Part shown: positions 7,997 through 16,207 of the stretch, piece by piece
Layout: each line of letters opens with the position of its first letter
How positions within the stretch are numbered: position 1 is the first letter of the stretch
Assembly: GCA_036404255.1 (NCBI GenBank)
Contig: DASWOP010000011.1
Span: 1-28,660, forward strand
Direction: 5' to 3'
DNA length: 28,660 nt
Source of the DNA: JARLFX01 sp036404255
GTDB taxonomy: Bacteria; Acidobacteriota; Terriglobia; Terriglobales; Acidobacteriaceae
Notes under the pieces: model-generated
What the model saw: the letters and a program-made list of their open reading frames with translations, nothing else
Told to the model about the DNA's origin: nothing
The model's database searches: none
Program-made: the position numbers and the translations under genes

Positions 7997-10495
7997 ATGA
8001 GAGGTTGGTTCCATACCGCAGTTGCCATCTGTTTGCTCGCGTCTGTACAGGGTTTTGCGCAGGCTCCGGTGGCAGATAGCCCCGAGATTGAGCACAGGGT
8101 TGACGCCATGCTGTCGAAGCTCACGATGGAGCAGAAGATCGATCTACTGGGCGGGAAAGACTCGTTCCGCATTGGGCCGGTGCCTGCTATCGGGCTTCCT
8201 AATCTGAATATGTCGGACGGGCCGCTGGCGGTAAAGCTGTTTGGGACATCCACCGTATTTGCAAATGGCGTGGGGCTGGCCGCGGCATGGGACCCTGCGC
8301 TGGCGCAGAAGGTTGGCACTGCCATGGGGCAGGAGGCGCGGGCTGCGGGCGCGCATTTTCTGCTTGCGCCGGGCATGAATATCTATCGCTCGCCGTTGGC
8401 GGGACGCAACTTTGAGTATCTGGGAGAGGACCCGCTGCTCGCGGGCCGTGTGGCGGTTGGGATTATCCAGGGAGTGCAGAGCCAGGGCGTGATTGCGACG
8501 GCCAAGCATTTTGCGGTGAACAATTCAGAGTTTGACCGCCACGGCAGCAGCTCCGACGTGGACGAGCGCACGTTGCGCGAGATCTATCTGCCTGCGTTTG
8601 AAGCCGCTGTGAAAGAAGGCCACGTCGGTGCGTTGATGAACTCGTACAACCTGATCAATGGCGTTCATGCTACACAAAACCATCTGCTGAATTGCCAGAT
8701 CGCAAAGGATGAATGGAAGTTTGATGGCATCATCATGTCAGACTGGGTGGCTACGTATGACGGCGTGGCCGCAGCGAATAACTGCCTGGACGTGGAGATG
8801 CCCAGCGGAGAGTTTATGAATGTGAAGACGCTGCTGCCGGCGATTGCAGATGGGCGCGTCTCCAAGGCGACGATGGATGACAAGGTTCGGCGCATCCTGC
8901 GCAAGGCGGTTGAGTTTGGATTCTTTGACCGCGATCAGCGGGACCTGAACTCGCCGATCTTCAGCAAACAGCATAGCGAGCTGGCGTTGCAAGGCTCGCT
9001 GGAGGGCATGGTGTTGCTGAAGAATGCGGACAATGTGCTGCCGCTGGATCGGAAGAAGATCCGCTCGGTGGCGGTGCTGGGACCGAATGCGTATCCGGCG
9101 GTGATTACAGGTGGCGGCAGCGCTCAGGCGGCGGCGTTCGCACCGGTGGGTGTGCTGACTGGTATCGGCAACTACCTGGGCGACGATGTGAAGGTCTATT
9201 ACGATCCGCGCGGATTTCTGCGGCCGAAGGAGCTCTTTAGCAAGACGAATTTTGTTGCGGACGGGAAACCGGGCATCAAGATCGAGGTCTTTGCCAATGC
9301 GAAGTTTGCAGGCACGCCGGTGGTGAGCAAGGCGGACCACGTGGATAGCTGGCCGGGTTCGGAGTTTGCATGGCGCAGCGACGATCTGAAGTCTGTGCGG
9401 TACACCGGCAGCTATGTGCCGACGAAGACGGGCCGCTATGTGGTGATGACTGCCGCGAATGGTTCGGATGTCTATCACCTCTACCTTGACGGCAAGCAGA
9501 TTGCAGCGCAGGAGAAGGCGGAGAGCCAGACGCCACACGCGGTAGAGATTGAGCTAACTGCGGGCAAGGCGGTGGATGTCCGGTATGATGTGCTGCCAAA
9601 TACGCCGTCGGTATGGAACGGACTGGCGATCTATCCGGTGGACGAGCTGGTATCAAAGGAAGCGGTGAAGCTGGCGGCTATGGCGGATGCGGTGATCGTC
9701 TCAGCCGGTTTTGATCCGACGACTGAGTCGGAAGGTGTTGACCGTACTTTTGAGTTGCCCTATGGACAGGATGCGCTCATCCAGGCGGTTGCTGCTGTGA
9801 ATCCGCGAACGATCGTGGTGCTCAATAGCGGCGGAGCGGTAGACACTTCAACGTGGATCGACAAGGTGCCGGCGCTGCTGGAAGCATGGTATCCGGGGCA
9901 GGAGGGCGGCACCGCAATTGCGCAGGTGCTGTTTGGCGAGCGCAGCCCGGAAGGCAAGCTGCCCATGAGCTGGGAGACGCGCTGGCAGGATAATCCGGTT
10001 CACGACAACTACTATCCGAACACCGGTGAGGCGCACCATATTGCGTATCGCGAAGGTGTCTTTGTGGGGTATCGCTACTACAGCGGAAGTGCGGTGAAGC
10101 CTGCGTATCCGTTTGGATTCGGATTGAGCTATACGCAGTTCGCGTTCAGTAATCTAAAGCTATCAACAGAGAAGCCTAAGAGGGGCGAGAAGGTTAGCGT
10201 CAGCTTCGACGTGAGGAATACGGGCAAGCGCGAAGGCGCGGAGGTTGCACAGCTCTATCTCGGTGACCCTTCGGCTAAGGTGAAGCGGCCCGAGAGGGAA
10301 CTAAAGGGATTTCAAAAGGTGCGGCTTGCTCCGGGTGAAAGCACGCACGTCACGCTGGAGTTAGATGAACGGGCTATGTCTTATTTTGATGTGACGACGC
10401 ATGCATGGAAGGCTGATGCGGGACTCTTCCATGTCTATGTTGGCGATTCATCTGTAGCCACGCCACTTGACGCAAGCTTCACGCTGCAGCCTTAG
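7997..10495 (+). CDS. GH3-family beta-glucosidase with PA14-like insert, exported
   Basis: This retaining exo-beta-glucosidase (or related exo-glycosidase) likely turns oligosaccharides into monosaccharides in the periplasm. The start ATG 7997 follows AAGGAG by 6 nt; an immediately preceding in-frame TTG is not needed. The 832-aa product has a signal peptide (MRGWFHTAVAICLLASVQGFAQ). The GH3 N-terminal barrel (about 30-310) contains AKHFAVN and the nucleophile in MSDW (D249). The alpha/beta sandwich follows, with the likely acid/base in TTESEGVDR (E579). A PA14-like beta insert sits at about 415-535 (YTGSYVPTKTGRYVVMTAANG), as in many GH3 enzymes with C-terminal-domain inserts. A fibronectin-III-like domain (VSFDVRNTGKREGAEVAQLY) ends the protein. 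The oxidoreductase gene starts 16 bp after its stop, so the two form an operon under operator 3. Confidence 0.92.
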   Translation: MRGWFHTAVAICLLASVQGFAQAPVADSPEIEHRVDAMLSKLTMEQKIDLLGGKDSFRIGPVPAIGLPNLNMSDGPLAVKLFGTSTVFANGVGLAAAWDPALAQKVGTAMGQEARAAGAHFLLAPGMNIYRSPLAGRNFEYLGEDPLLAGRVAVGIIQGVQSQGVIATAKHFAVNNSEFDRHGSSSDVDERTLREIYLPAFEAAVKEGHVGALMNSYNLINGVHATQNHLLNCQIAKDEWKFDGIIMSDWVATYDGVAAANNCLDVEMPSGEFMNVKTLLPAIADGRVSKATMDDKVRRILRKAVEFGFFDRDQRDLNSPIFSKQHSELALQGSLEGMVLLKNADNVLPLDRKKIRSVAVLGPNAYPAVITGGGSAQAAAFAPVGVLTGIGNYLGDDVKVYYDPRGFLRPKELFSKTNFVADGKPGIKIEVFANAKFAGTPVVSKADHVDSWPGSEFAWRSDDLKSVRYTGSYVPTKTGRYVVMTAANGSDVYHLYLDGKQIAAQEKAESQTPHAVEIELTAGKAVDVRYDVLPNTPSVWNGLAIYPVDELVSKEAVKLAAMADAVIVSAGFDPTTESEGVDRTFELPYGQDALIQAVAAVNPRTIVVLNSGGAVDTSTWIDKVPALLEAWYPGQEGGTAIAQVLFGERSPEGKLPMSWETRWQDNPVHDNYYPNTGEAHHIAYREGVFVGYRYYSGSAVKPAYPFGFGLSYTQFAFSNLKLSTEKPKRGEKVSVSFDVRNTGKREGAEVAQLYLGDPSAKVKRPERELKGFQKVRLAPGESTHVTLELDERAMSYFDVTTHAWKADAGLFHVYVGDSSVATPLDASFTLQP

Positions 10496-10511
10496 GGATG
10501 CGGAGATATCT

Positions 10512-12215
10512 ATGATGATCAATCGTCGCAGTTTTCTGTATGGTGCAGGTTCGGTGTTGGCGCTCAGCCGGCTCGCGTTTGCAAAACAATCCGAGTTTGA
10601 TTGTGATATCTGTATCGCCGGCGGCGGAACGGGTGGAGTTGCAGCGGCACTGGCTGCTCTGCATCGGGGAATGCGGGTAGTGATGTCTGAACCGACGGAC
10701 TGGGTGGGTGGGCAGCTTACAGCGCAGGCCGTGCCACCGGACGAGCATCCTTATATTGAGAAGTTCGGCTGCACACGACGCTACCGCCAGTATCGCAATG
10801 ATGTGCGGGATTACTACCGGCAGCATTATCCTTTGACCGCCGAGGCTAAGGCGAGGCCGGAGCTGAATCCGGGTAATGGAGGATCTTCGCAGGTCAGCGC
10901 GGAGTTTCGAGTCTGCATGGCTGTGCTGGAGGCGATGCTGCTGCCTTATATCGGGAACGGACAGTTGACGCTGCTGTTGCGGCATACGCCGGAGAGCGCG
11001 TCGATGGATGGCGATAGCATCCGCGCGCTGACGCTGAAGGATGCGGTGACCGGTAGAACGCACACCGTGACGGCGCGGTATTTTATTGATGCAACAGAGC
11101 TGGGCGATCTGCTGCCGATGACGAAGACCGAGTTTGTGACAGGAACGGAGTCGCATGCAGAGACCGGGGAACTGCATGCACCGGCGGTGGGGAATCCTGC
11201 GGGCAGCCAGGGCTTTACGTATTGCTTCGCTATGGACTATCTGCATGACGAAGATCACACCATCGATAAGCCTGCGGATTATGCTTTCTGGCAGAATTTT
11301 GTGCCGAAGCTGACGCCGCCGTATCCGGGCAAGCAGATCAACTGGACGATTCCGGTGCCGACCGCTGCCAATAAATCCTGGACGCAGTACATGCAGCCGA
11401 ATCCGGATGCCAAGCACGATACCTGGGGGAACCTGTGGTTCTACCGGAGGATTGCGGACCCGCGCAACTTCAAACCAGGCGCGTATCGCAGTGGCATTAC
11501 GGTGGTGAACTGGTTCCAGAATGATTATTCAGACCGCGATCTGCTGACAGCATCGCCGGAAGAACGGGTGAAGCTGCACCACAACGCGCGGCAGCTTAGC
11601 TTGTCGTTGATGTACTGGATGCAGACGGAAGCGCCGCGCATTGATGGAGGCGCGGGATTCAAGGGCCTGCGGTTGCGGCGCGATGTTACCGATACCGAAG
11701 ACGGGTTGGCGAAGCACGCGTACATCCGCGAGGCACGGCGCATCAAGGCTGAGTTTACGGTTACCGAGAAGCATGTCGGCACGACGATGCGGATGCAGGA
11801 GACGGGCAGATCCAAAGATGATGTGCGCGCTGCGGTCTTCGCGGATTCGGTGGGAGTGGGAGCTTACAAGATGGACCTGCATCCGACGGCAGGCGGAGCG
11901 AACACCGTTGATGCCAGTGCGGTGCCATATCAGATTCCGCTGGGCGCGCTGCTGCCAATCCGGACTGAAAATCTGTTGCCTGCTGCCAAGAATATTGGCA
12001 CAACGCACATGACCAACGCCTGCTACCGGGTACACGTTTCGGAATGGAACATTGGCGAGGCAGCGGGAGCGGTGGCGGCACAGGCGGTGCGGACGGGGAA
12101 GACGCCTCGGCAGATCAGGGCGAATAAAGGTCTGCTTAGCGACCTACAGTCGGATCTTCGCCAGGATGGATTTGAACTGGAATGGCCAGCGGAAGCCAAG
12201 GCGATCGACTGGTAA
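10512..12215 (+). CDS. Tat-exported FAD-dependent oxidoreductase (FAD_oxidored type)
   Basis: The 567-aa product starts at ATG 10512 behind GGAG (10502-10505, 6 nt spacing). In-frame codons upstream to 10467 overlap the GH3 gene and lack a ribosome site. A twin-arginine leader (NRRSFLYGAGSVLALS) indicates export of a folded, cofactor-loaded protein. The dinucleotide-binding motif IAGGGTGGVAAALAA (GxGxxG at 37-42), then DWVGGQLTAQAVPPDE and the later TNACYRVHVSEWNIGEAAG near the C-terminus match the FAD_oxidored (PF12831) family. The substrate is not established for most of that family. It is co-transcribed with the beta-glucosidase, so oxidation of a released sugar or a glycan-linked compound is possible, but that is inference. 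ATG 10515 is an equally placed alternative start. Confidence 0.85.
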   Translation: MMINRRSFLYGAGSVLALSRLAFAKQSEFDCDICIAGGGTGGVAAALAALHRGMRVVMSEPTDWVGGQLTAQAVPPDEHPYIEKFGCTRRYRQYRNDVRDYYRQHYPLTAEAKARPELNPGNGGSSQVSAEFRVCMAVLEAMLLPYIGNGQLTLLLRHTPESASMDGDSIRALTLKDAVTGRTHTVTARYFIDATELGDLLPMTKTEFVTGTESHAETGELHAPAVGNPAGSQGFTYCFAMDYLHDEDHTIDKPADYAFWQNFVPKLTPPYPGKQINWTIPVPTAANKSWTQYMQPNPDAKHDTWGNLWFYRRIADPRNFKPGAYRSGITVVNWFQNDYSDRDLLTASPEERVKLHHNARQLSLSLMYWMQTEAPRIDGGAGFKGLRLRRDVTDTEDGLAKHAYIREARRIKAEFTVTEKHVGTTMRMQETGRSKDDVRAAVFADSVGVGAYKMDLHPTAGGANTVDASAVPYQIPLGALLPIRTENLLPAAKNIGTTHMTNACYRVHVSEWNIGEAAGAVAAQAVRTGKTPRQIRANKGLLSDLQSDLRQDGFELEWPAEAKAIDW

Positions 12216-12524
12216 GAGGCGCTCCGCAAAGGCTATTAAAACCGGGAAGTCAGTGAATCTCAAGGACGTAGAAAATGCCATATTGGACGATACGGAACGG
12301 GCTTGACAAGGGTTGCTTGAAAACGATTACGATAAGCAGATCCCTGTTAGAAGCTGCTCCTGGCATCTGTACGTCCTTTGCCGGAATCGAGACCGGCAGA
12401 AGGGGTGCATGCCTGTCAACGATAGCTCCCGGAGAATTTTTCCAGGCATGTTCGATGGCGATGGATGGATTGAACGGAACCAGCCACGGACGGAACAGAC
12501 AGCCATTGCAAGAGCGAAGGACCG
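12216..12524. other. Intergenic region upstream of the TonB receptor
   Basis: This 309 bp stretch has no supportable gene; the open frames in it are short and overlap. It contains a TTGACA (12303-12308) and the diverged operator copy at 12317, leaving a leader of roughly 190 nt before the receptor start. I saw no terminator or recognisable riboswitch in it. Confidence 0.6.
12317..12332. promoter_or_regulatory. LacI/GalR-type operator 4, diverged (TonB receptor)
   Basis: TTGAAAACGATTACGA matches the palindrome at 13 of 16 positions, and its first 12 bases are identical to operator 2 and to the minus-strand reading of operator 1. The right half-site is degraded. A TTGACA -35-like box (12303-12308) lies 8 nt upstream and TACGAT (12328-12333) could serve as -10 at 19 nt spacing. 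The position, before the receptor of the same glycan block, supports it being real; a weaker site may mean looser repression. Confidence 0.55.
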
Positions 12525-15500
12525 ATGCAGACAGGGATGTTGAGTATGCGTAGAAAGAATCGAATGCCGGGCCAGATAAGCACCTGGAGCTGGATTGCTG
12601 CTGCGTTCGGCATGCAGACGTTTTCGTCTGCTGCAAGGGAGCAGCGGAGACTCCGCGCAGGTTTAGTGGTTGCCGCTATTCTGTTTGCTTGTTTTCCCAT
12701 CGGCGTTCACGCACAGCAGGGAACGGGTTCGATTGCGGGGAAGGTAATCGATGCAACCGGGGCGGTGATTCCGGATGCGACGATCACCATCACGAACCAG
12801 GCCACACTGAGCAGCATCAGTCTGAAGTCCGATGCCGGGGGAGAGTATTCGTCTCCGCCGCTCACGTCTGGGCAATATATGGTCGAGGTGGAAAGGGATG
12901 GATTTCGTCCCGCGGTACAGAAGGACTTCGCGCTTGATAACGACCAACATGCGCAACTCGACTTCACGCTGCAGGTAGGTGATATGTCGCAGCAGGTGGA
13001 GGTGCAGGCCAATGCGCCAGCGCTGAATACGTTCAATGCGAGCCTGGGCTCTGTGCTGGACAATTCGGTAGCGGAGTCGCTGCCGCTTAATGGCAGCAGC
13101 GCGCTTTCACTGATCCAACTGGATCCGAGCGTTATCTCCGCCTTCGGCCCGGTGAACGAGGGGTTCAATGATCGCGGCACGGGAGTCTCTAACATCCGAA
13201 TTGGCGGCGGTGTGTCAGGTTCAAACGCTAACCTGCTGGACGGCGCCAATAACTTACAGACGACGAGGGGGGAAGTCCTGATCAACTCCACGGTTACGGG
13301 CATCCAGGAGACGCGGCTGATGTATGGCGTTGTGAGCGCGCAGTACGGCCTGACCTCCGGCGGCGTGATCGCGATGACAACCAAATCCGGCACGAATAAC
13401 TTTCACGGACAGGTCTACGAATACTTTCGTAATACCGCATTGAATGCAGTGAACCACTTTGCAGCACCGGGGACGCGGCCAGCCATACGCTACAACCAGT
13501 ATGGTGCGGCGCTGGGCGGGCCCATCATGCACGATCGAGCATTTGTTTTTGGGAACTACGAGGCATATAGGAATACGCAGGTCAATCCGAGCATCGCGAC
13601 GGTTCCGACGTTGCTGGAGCGCGGTGGTGACTTCAGCGATCAGCCGGCCATTATCTATAATCCTGACAATGTAATAACAGGGACAATTTGCAGTCCACCT
13701 CCAAATCAAAGTCAATGCCTAACAAATCCTCGGGTGGCTTATGCGAACAACAAGATTACCTCCTTTGACAAGGCAGCGCTCGCCTTTCAGGAGGCTTTTG
13801 TTCCGAAGCCTAACCTGGGCGGCCCCGGAACGCTGGTCAATAACTACGCTTCCGATGCGCCACTTATCTCATCGCAGACGGCGGCAATCGGCAGGATCGA
13901 CTGGCAGATTAATAACCGGTTGAGCTTTTTTGGGCGCTATGCCTATTACGAGAACATCACGAACAATGAGGGCAACTATGGCTCACTGCCCTTAGCCGCG
14001 AGCACCCGGAATGACGATCTGCGCAATCAGGATGTGACCCTGGGATTGACCAAGGTGGTTTCGGGAACGATGCTGAACGATATACGCGTAGCGGTGGGCA
14101 GAAGCTATTTTCCATTTGCGGCAGGAAGCACTGGCGGCAACTGGCCCCAAAAGCTTGGCATCAGCAGCTCTGTTCCCAGCACTACGCTGCCGGCAATCTC
14201 GATTGCAAATTACGGAATTCAGGTATCAACCAATACGGGCCTGCGTACATCACTTATTCCTGAGATCAATGACACGTTGACGATACTGCACGGTCTGCAC
14301 AGTATTCACGTTGGCGCGGGTGCGCGGTTTTATGAGGCATACAACAGCTCCAATGCGTATCCATCTGGCTCGTTCTCATTCAGCCAGTCGGTCACCGGGC
14401 AAGTCGGGTCAAGTTCTATTGGGACAGGGAATTCCTATGCCAGCTTTCTGATTGGCAAGCCGGGATCTGTGACGGCGACTGTTGCCGGAGGTTCGGTTGC
14501 CCGCAGTTTCAGCGTTAACGGTTTTGTTCAGGACGACTGGCGCGTTTTACCAAGTCTTACGGTTAACCTTGGTATCCGGTATGACTATCAAGCAATCCCG
14601 TGGGAGAAAGCGAATGGGTTCAGTACCCTGCGGCTCGATCAGATCTATTCCCCGACTCCGGTGCCTGGCTCGCCTGGGTTGCCCGGTTTGCCGGGACGAG
14701 AGGTGTACGCCAACGGCAACAGTCGCAATTTTGAGCATGAGAATTATCACGACTTCGGACCGCGTGTTGGATTTGCATGGCAGATTTCGAGCCGCCACCA
14801 TACCGTTCTGCGCGGAGGATATGCGCTTTATTATGCTTCAGCAGTGAATCAAGTGAATACCAACGCTACCGATGGCTTCGGTACGAACACGACAAACTAC
14901 GAATCACAGAGTACCTACGGATATATATCGCAGTTTTCAGATGGCTTCCCCTACACTCCTCTTGGATTGCCTCGAACCGCCGGGGGGACGGGGATGCTGC
15001 TGGGACAATCGCCTACGGTTCAGCCGGTCTCAGCTCCGACACCAGCGTCTCAGCAATTCGCGCTGTCTCTTAATCATGAGTTTGCAGGGAAGACGATTGT
15101 GACGATCTCACTGATCCAGAATCACGGTACGCATTTTCCGATGACCGGGATTAATCTGAATCAGCTGAGTCCGCAAAATATGGTATTGGGCCAGGCTGCG
15201 CTGGAGTCTCCCACCACTAATCCTTATTCTGGGTACGGTATTAAGGGTTCGTTCGGCGGAAAGAATTTACAGGTACGGCAGGCGTTGGCACCCTATCCGT
15301 ACTTCTCGCGAATTTACGAATACTATCCGCATTTCGGCGGATTTTTGGGACGTGGCGCGCAGATAGTAATCTCGCGCCCAATCTCTGCCAATCTACAGAT
15401 GCAGCTTGGCTACAGTCGCAGCAAGCTGCTAAGTGATCCGCTGGTTTCGACGATTACGGCACCAGCGACAGTGCAGGCATCGCTACAGAATAACTATGCA

Positions 15501-16106
15501 CCTCACTCTGAGTACGGCATTGATCCTACCGATGTCACAAATCGATATACCGGCAATCTGACGTATGGGTTACCGTTCGGTGCGAGGCGCACATTTTTCA
15601 ATCATGCGTCTACGGGAGCAAATCGCTGGATCAGCGGCTGGAGCGTGGCGAGCACGTTCACGATTGAGTCTGGCCGGCCGCTGGCGATTACGGGAACCAA
15701 TAACAATACGGCTACGCGCCCAAACTTTGTGCCGGGCGTGAACCCGAAGCTGCCGCATCCCAACGTTGCCGAGTGGTTTAATACGACTGCATTTACAGTT
15801 GCGCCACCCTACACGTTCGGTAACGTGCCACGCACGCTTTCGACGCTTCGCGGACCGGGTGCGTTCAACCTGAATTTGAATTTAAGCAAGATAACGAAAA
15901 TCAACCGGTATACGGGCGAGTTCCGTCTTGATGCTTTCAATGCAATCAACAAGACAAATTTAGGCAATCCGAATGTGAACTACGTTGCACCCAATAGCAC
16001 GACGACGGTTTCAACAGGCGCGAATGGACTTGCAACTGCCTTTGGCACGATCACTTCGGCGCAGTCTTCACGCAATATGCAAATTACAGTGAAACTGCGG
16101 TTTTAG
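12525..16106 (+). CDS. TonB-dependent receptor with carboxypeptidase-regulatory-like domain (Oar/SusC-like)
   Basis: This outer-membrane active transporter is the probable importer of oligosaccharides made by the neighbouring hydrolases. The 1193-aa product has an unusually long N-terminus: the hydrophobic signal core is at about 45-63 (LVVAAILFACFPIGVHAQ), cleavage after A63. A carboxypeptidase-regulatory-like beta-sandwich follows (GTGSIAGKVIDATGAVIPDA), then the plug (about 165-290; ITGIQETRLMYGVVSAQYG) and a long beta-barrel ending in ITVKLRF, with the terminal phenylalanine expected of BAM substrates. Start 12525 has AAGGA only 3 nt away; in-frame ATGs at 12537, 12546 and 12612 are alternatives. 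No SusD-like partner is encoded nearby, as is usual for acidobacterial receptors of this class. The preceding diverged operator suggests co-regulation with the glycosidases. Confidence 0.9.
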   Translation: MQTGMLSMRRKNRMPGQISTWSWIAAAFGMQTFSSAAREQRRLRAGLVVAAILFACFPIGVHAQQGTGSIAGKVIDATGAVIPDATITITNQATLSSISLKSDAGGEYSSPPLTSGQYMVEVERDGFRPAVQKDFALDNDQHAQLDFTLQVGDMSQQVEVQANAPALNTFNASLGSVLDNSVAESLPLNGSSALSLIQLDPSVISAFGPVNEGFNDRGTGVSNIRIGGGVSGSNANLLDGANNLQTTRGEVLINSTVTGIQETRLMYGVVSAQYGLTSGGVIAMTTKSGTNNFHGQVYEYFRNTALNAVNHFAAPGTRPAIRYNQYGAALGGPIMHDRAFVFGNYEAYRNTQVNPSIATVPTLLERGGDFSDQPAIIYNPDNVITGTICSPPPNQSQCLTNPRVAYANNKITSFDKAALAFQEAFVPKPNLGGPGTLVNNYASDAPLISSQTAAIGRIDWQINNRLSFFGRYAYYENITNNEGNYGSLPLAASTRNDDLRNQDVTLGLTKVVSGTMLNDIRVAVGRSYFPFAAGSTGGNWPQKLGISSSVPSTTLPAISIANYGIQVSTNTGLRTSLIPEINDTLTILHGLHSIHVGAGARFYEAYNSSNAYPSGSFSFSQSVTGQVGSSSIGTGNSYASFLIGKPGSVTATVAGGSVARSFSVNGFVQDDWRVLPSLTVNLGIRYDYQAIPWEKANGFSTLRLDQIYSPTPVPGSPGLPGLPGREVYANGNSRNFEHENYHDFGPRVGFAWQISSRHHTVLRGGYALYYASAVNQVNTNATDGFGTNTTNYESQSTYGYISQFSDGFPYTPLGLPRTAGGTGMLLGQSPTVQPVSAPTPASQQFALSLNHEFAGKTIVTISLIQNHGTHFPMTGINLNQLSPQNMVLGQAALESPTTNPYSGYGIKGSFGGKNLQVRQALAPYPYFSRIYEYYPHFGGFLGRGAQIVISRPISANLQMQLGYSRSKLLSDPLVSTITAPATVQASLQNNYAPHSEYGIDPTDVTNRYTGNLTYGLPFGARRTFFNHASTGANRWISGWSVASTFTIESGRPLAITGTNNNTATRPNFVPGVNPKLPHPNVAEWFNTTAFTVAPPYTFGNVPRTLSTLRGPGAFNLNLNLSKITKINRYTGEFRLDAFNAINKTNLGNPNVNYVAPNSTTTVSTGANGLATAFGTITSAQSSRNMQITVKLRF

Positions 16107-16207
16107 GTTCAAGCAAGTATGTAAGCCATCAAAGATTTTGCAGCCCCAAGTAGAAACGCTGGGGCCGCATCCAGTTTTTACGGCCATCACGTTTCGGGAG
16201 TTCAACG

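Noticed and set aside
6956..8095. 379-aa minus-strand open frame across the propeller gene and GH3 promoter
   Set aside because: Arg-rich antisense shadow overlapping operator 3 and two well-supported genes.
16143..16165. Inverted repeat GCCCCA / TGGGGC after the TonB receptor as a terminator
   Set aside because: Only 6 bp of stem, an 11-nt loop and no T-tract follow; it may be a weak stem in the leader of the next gene.
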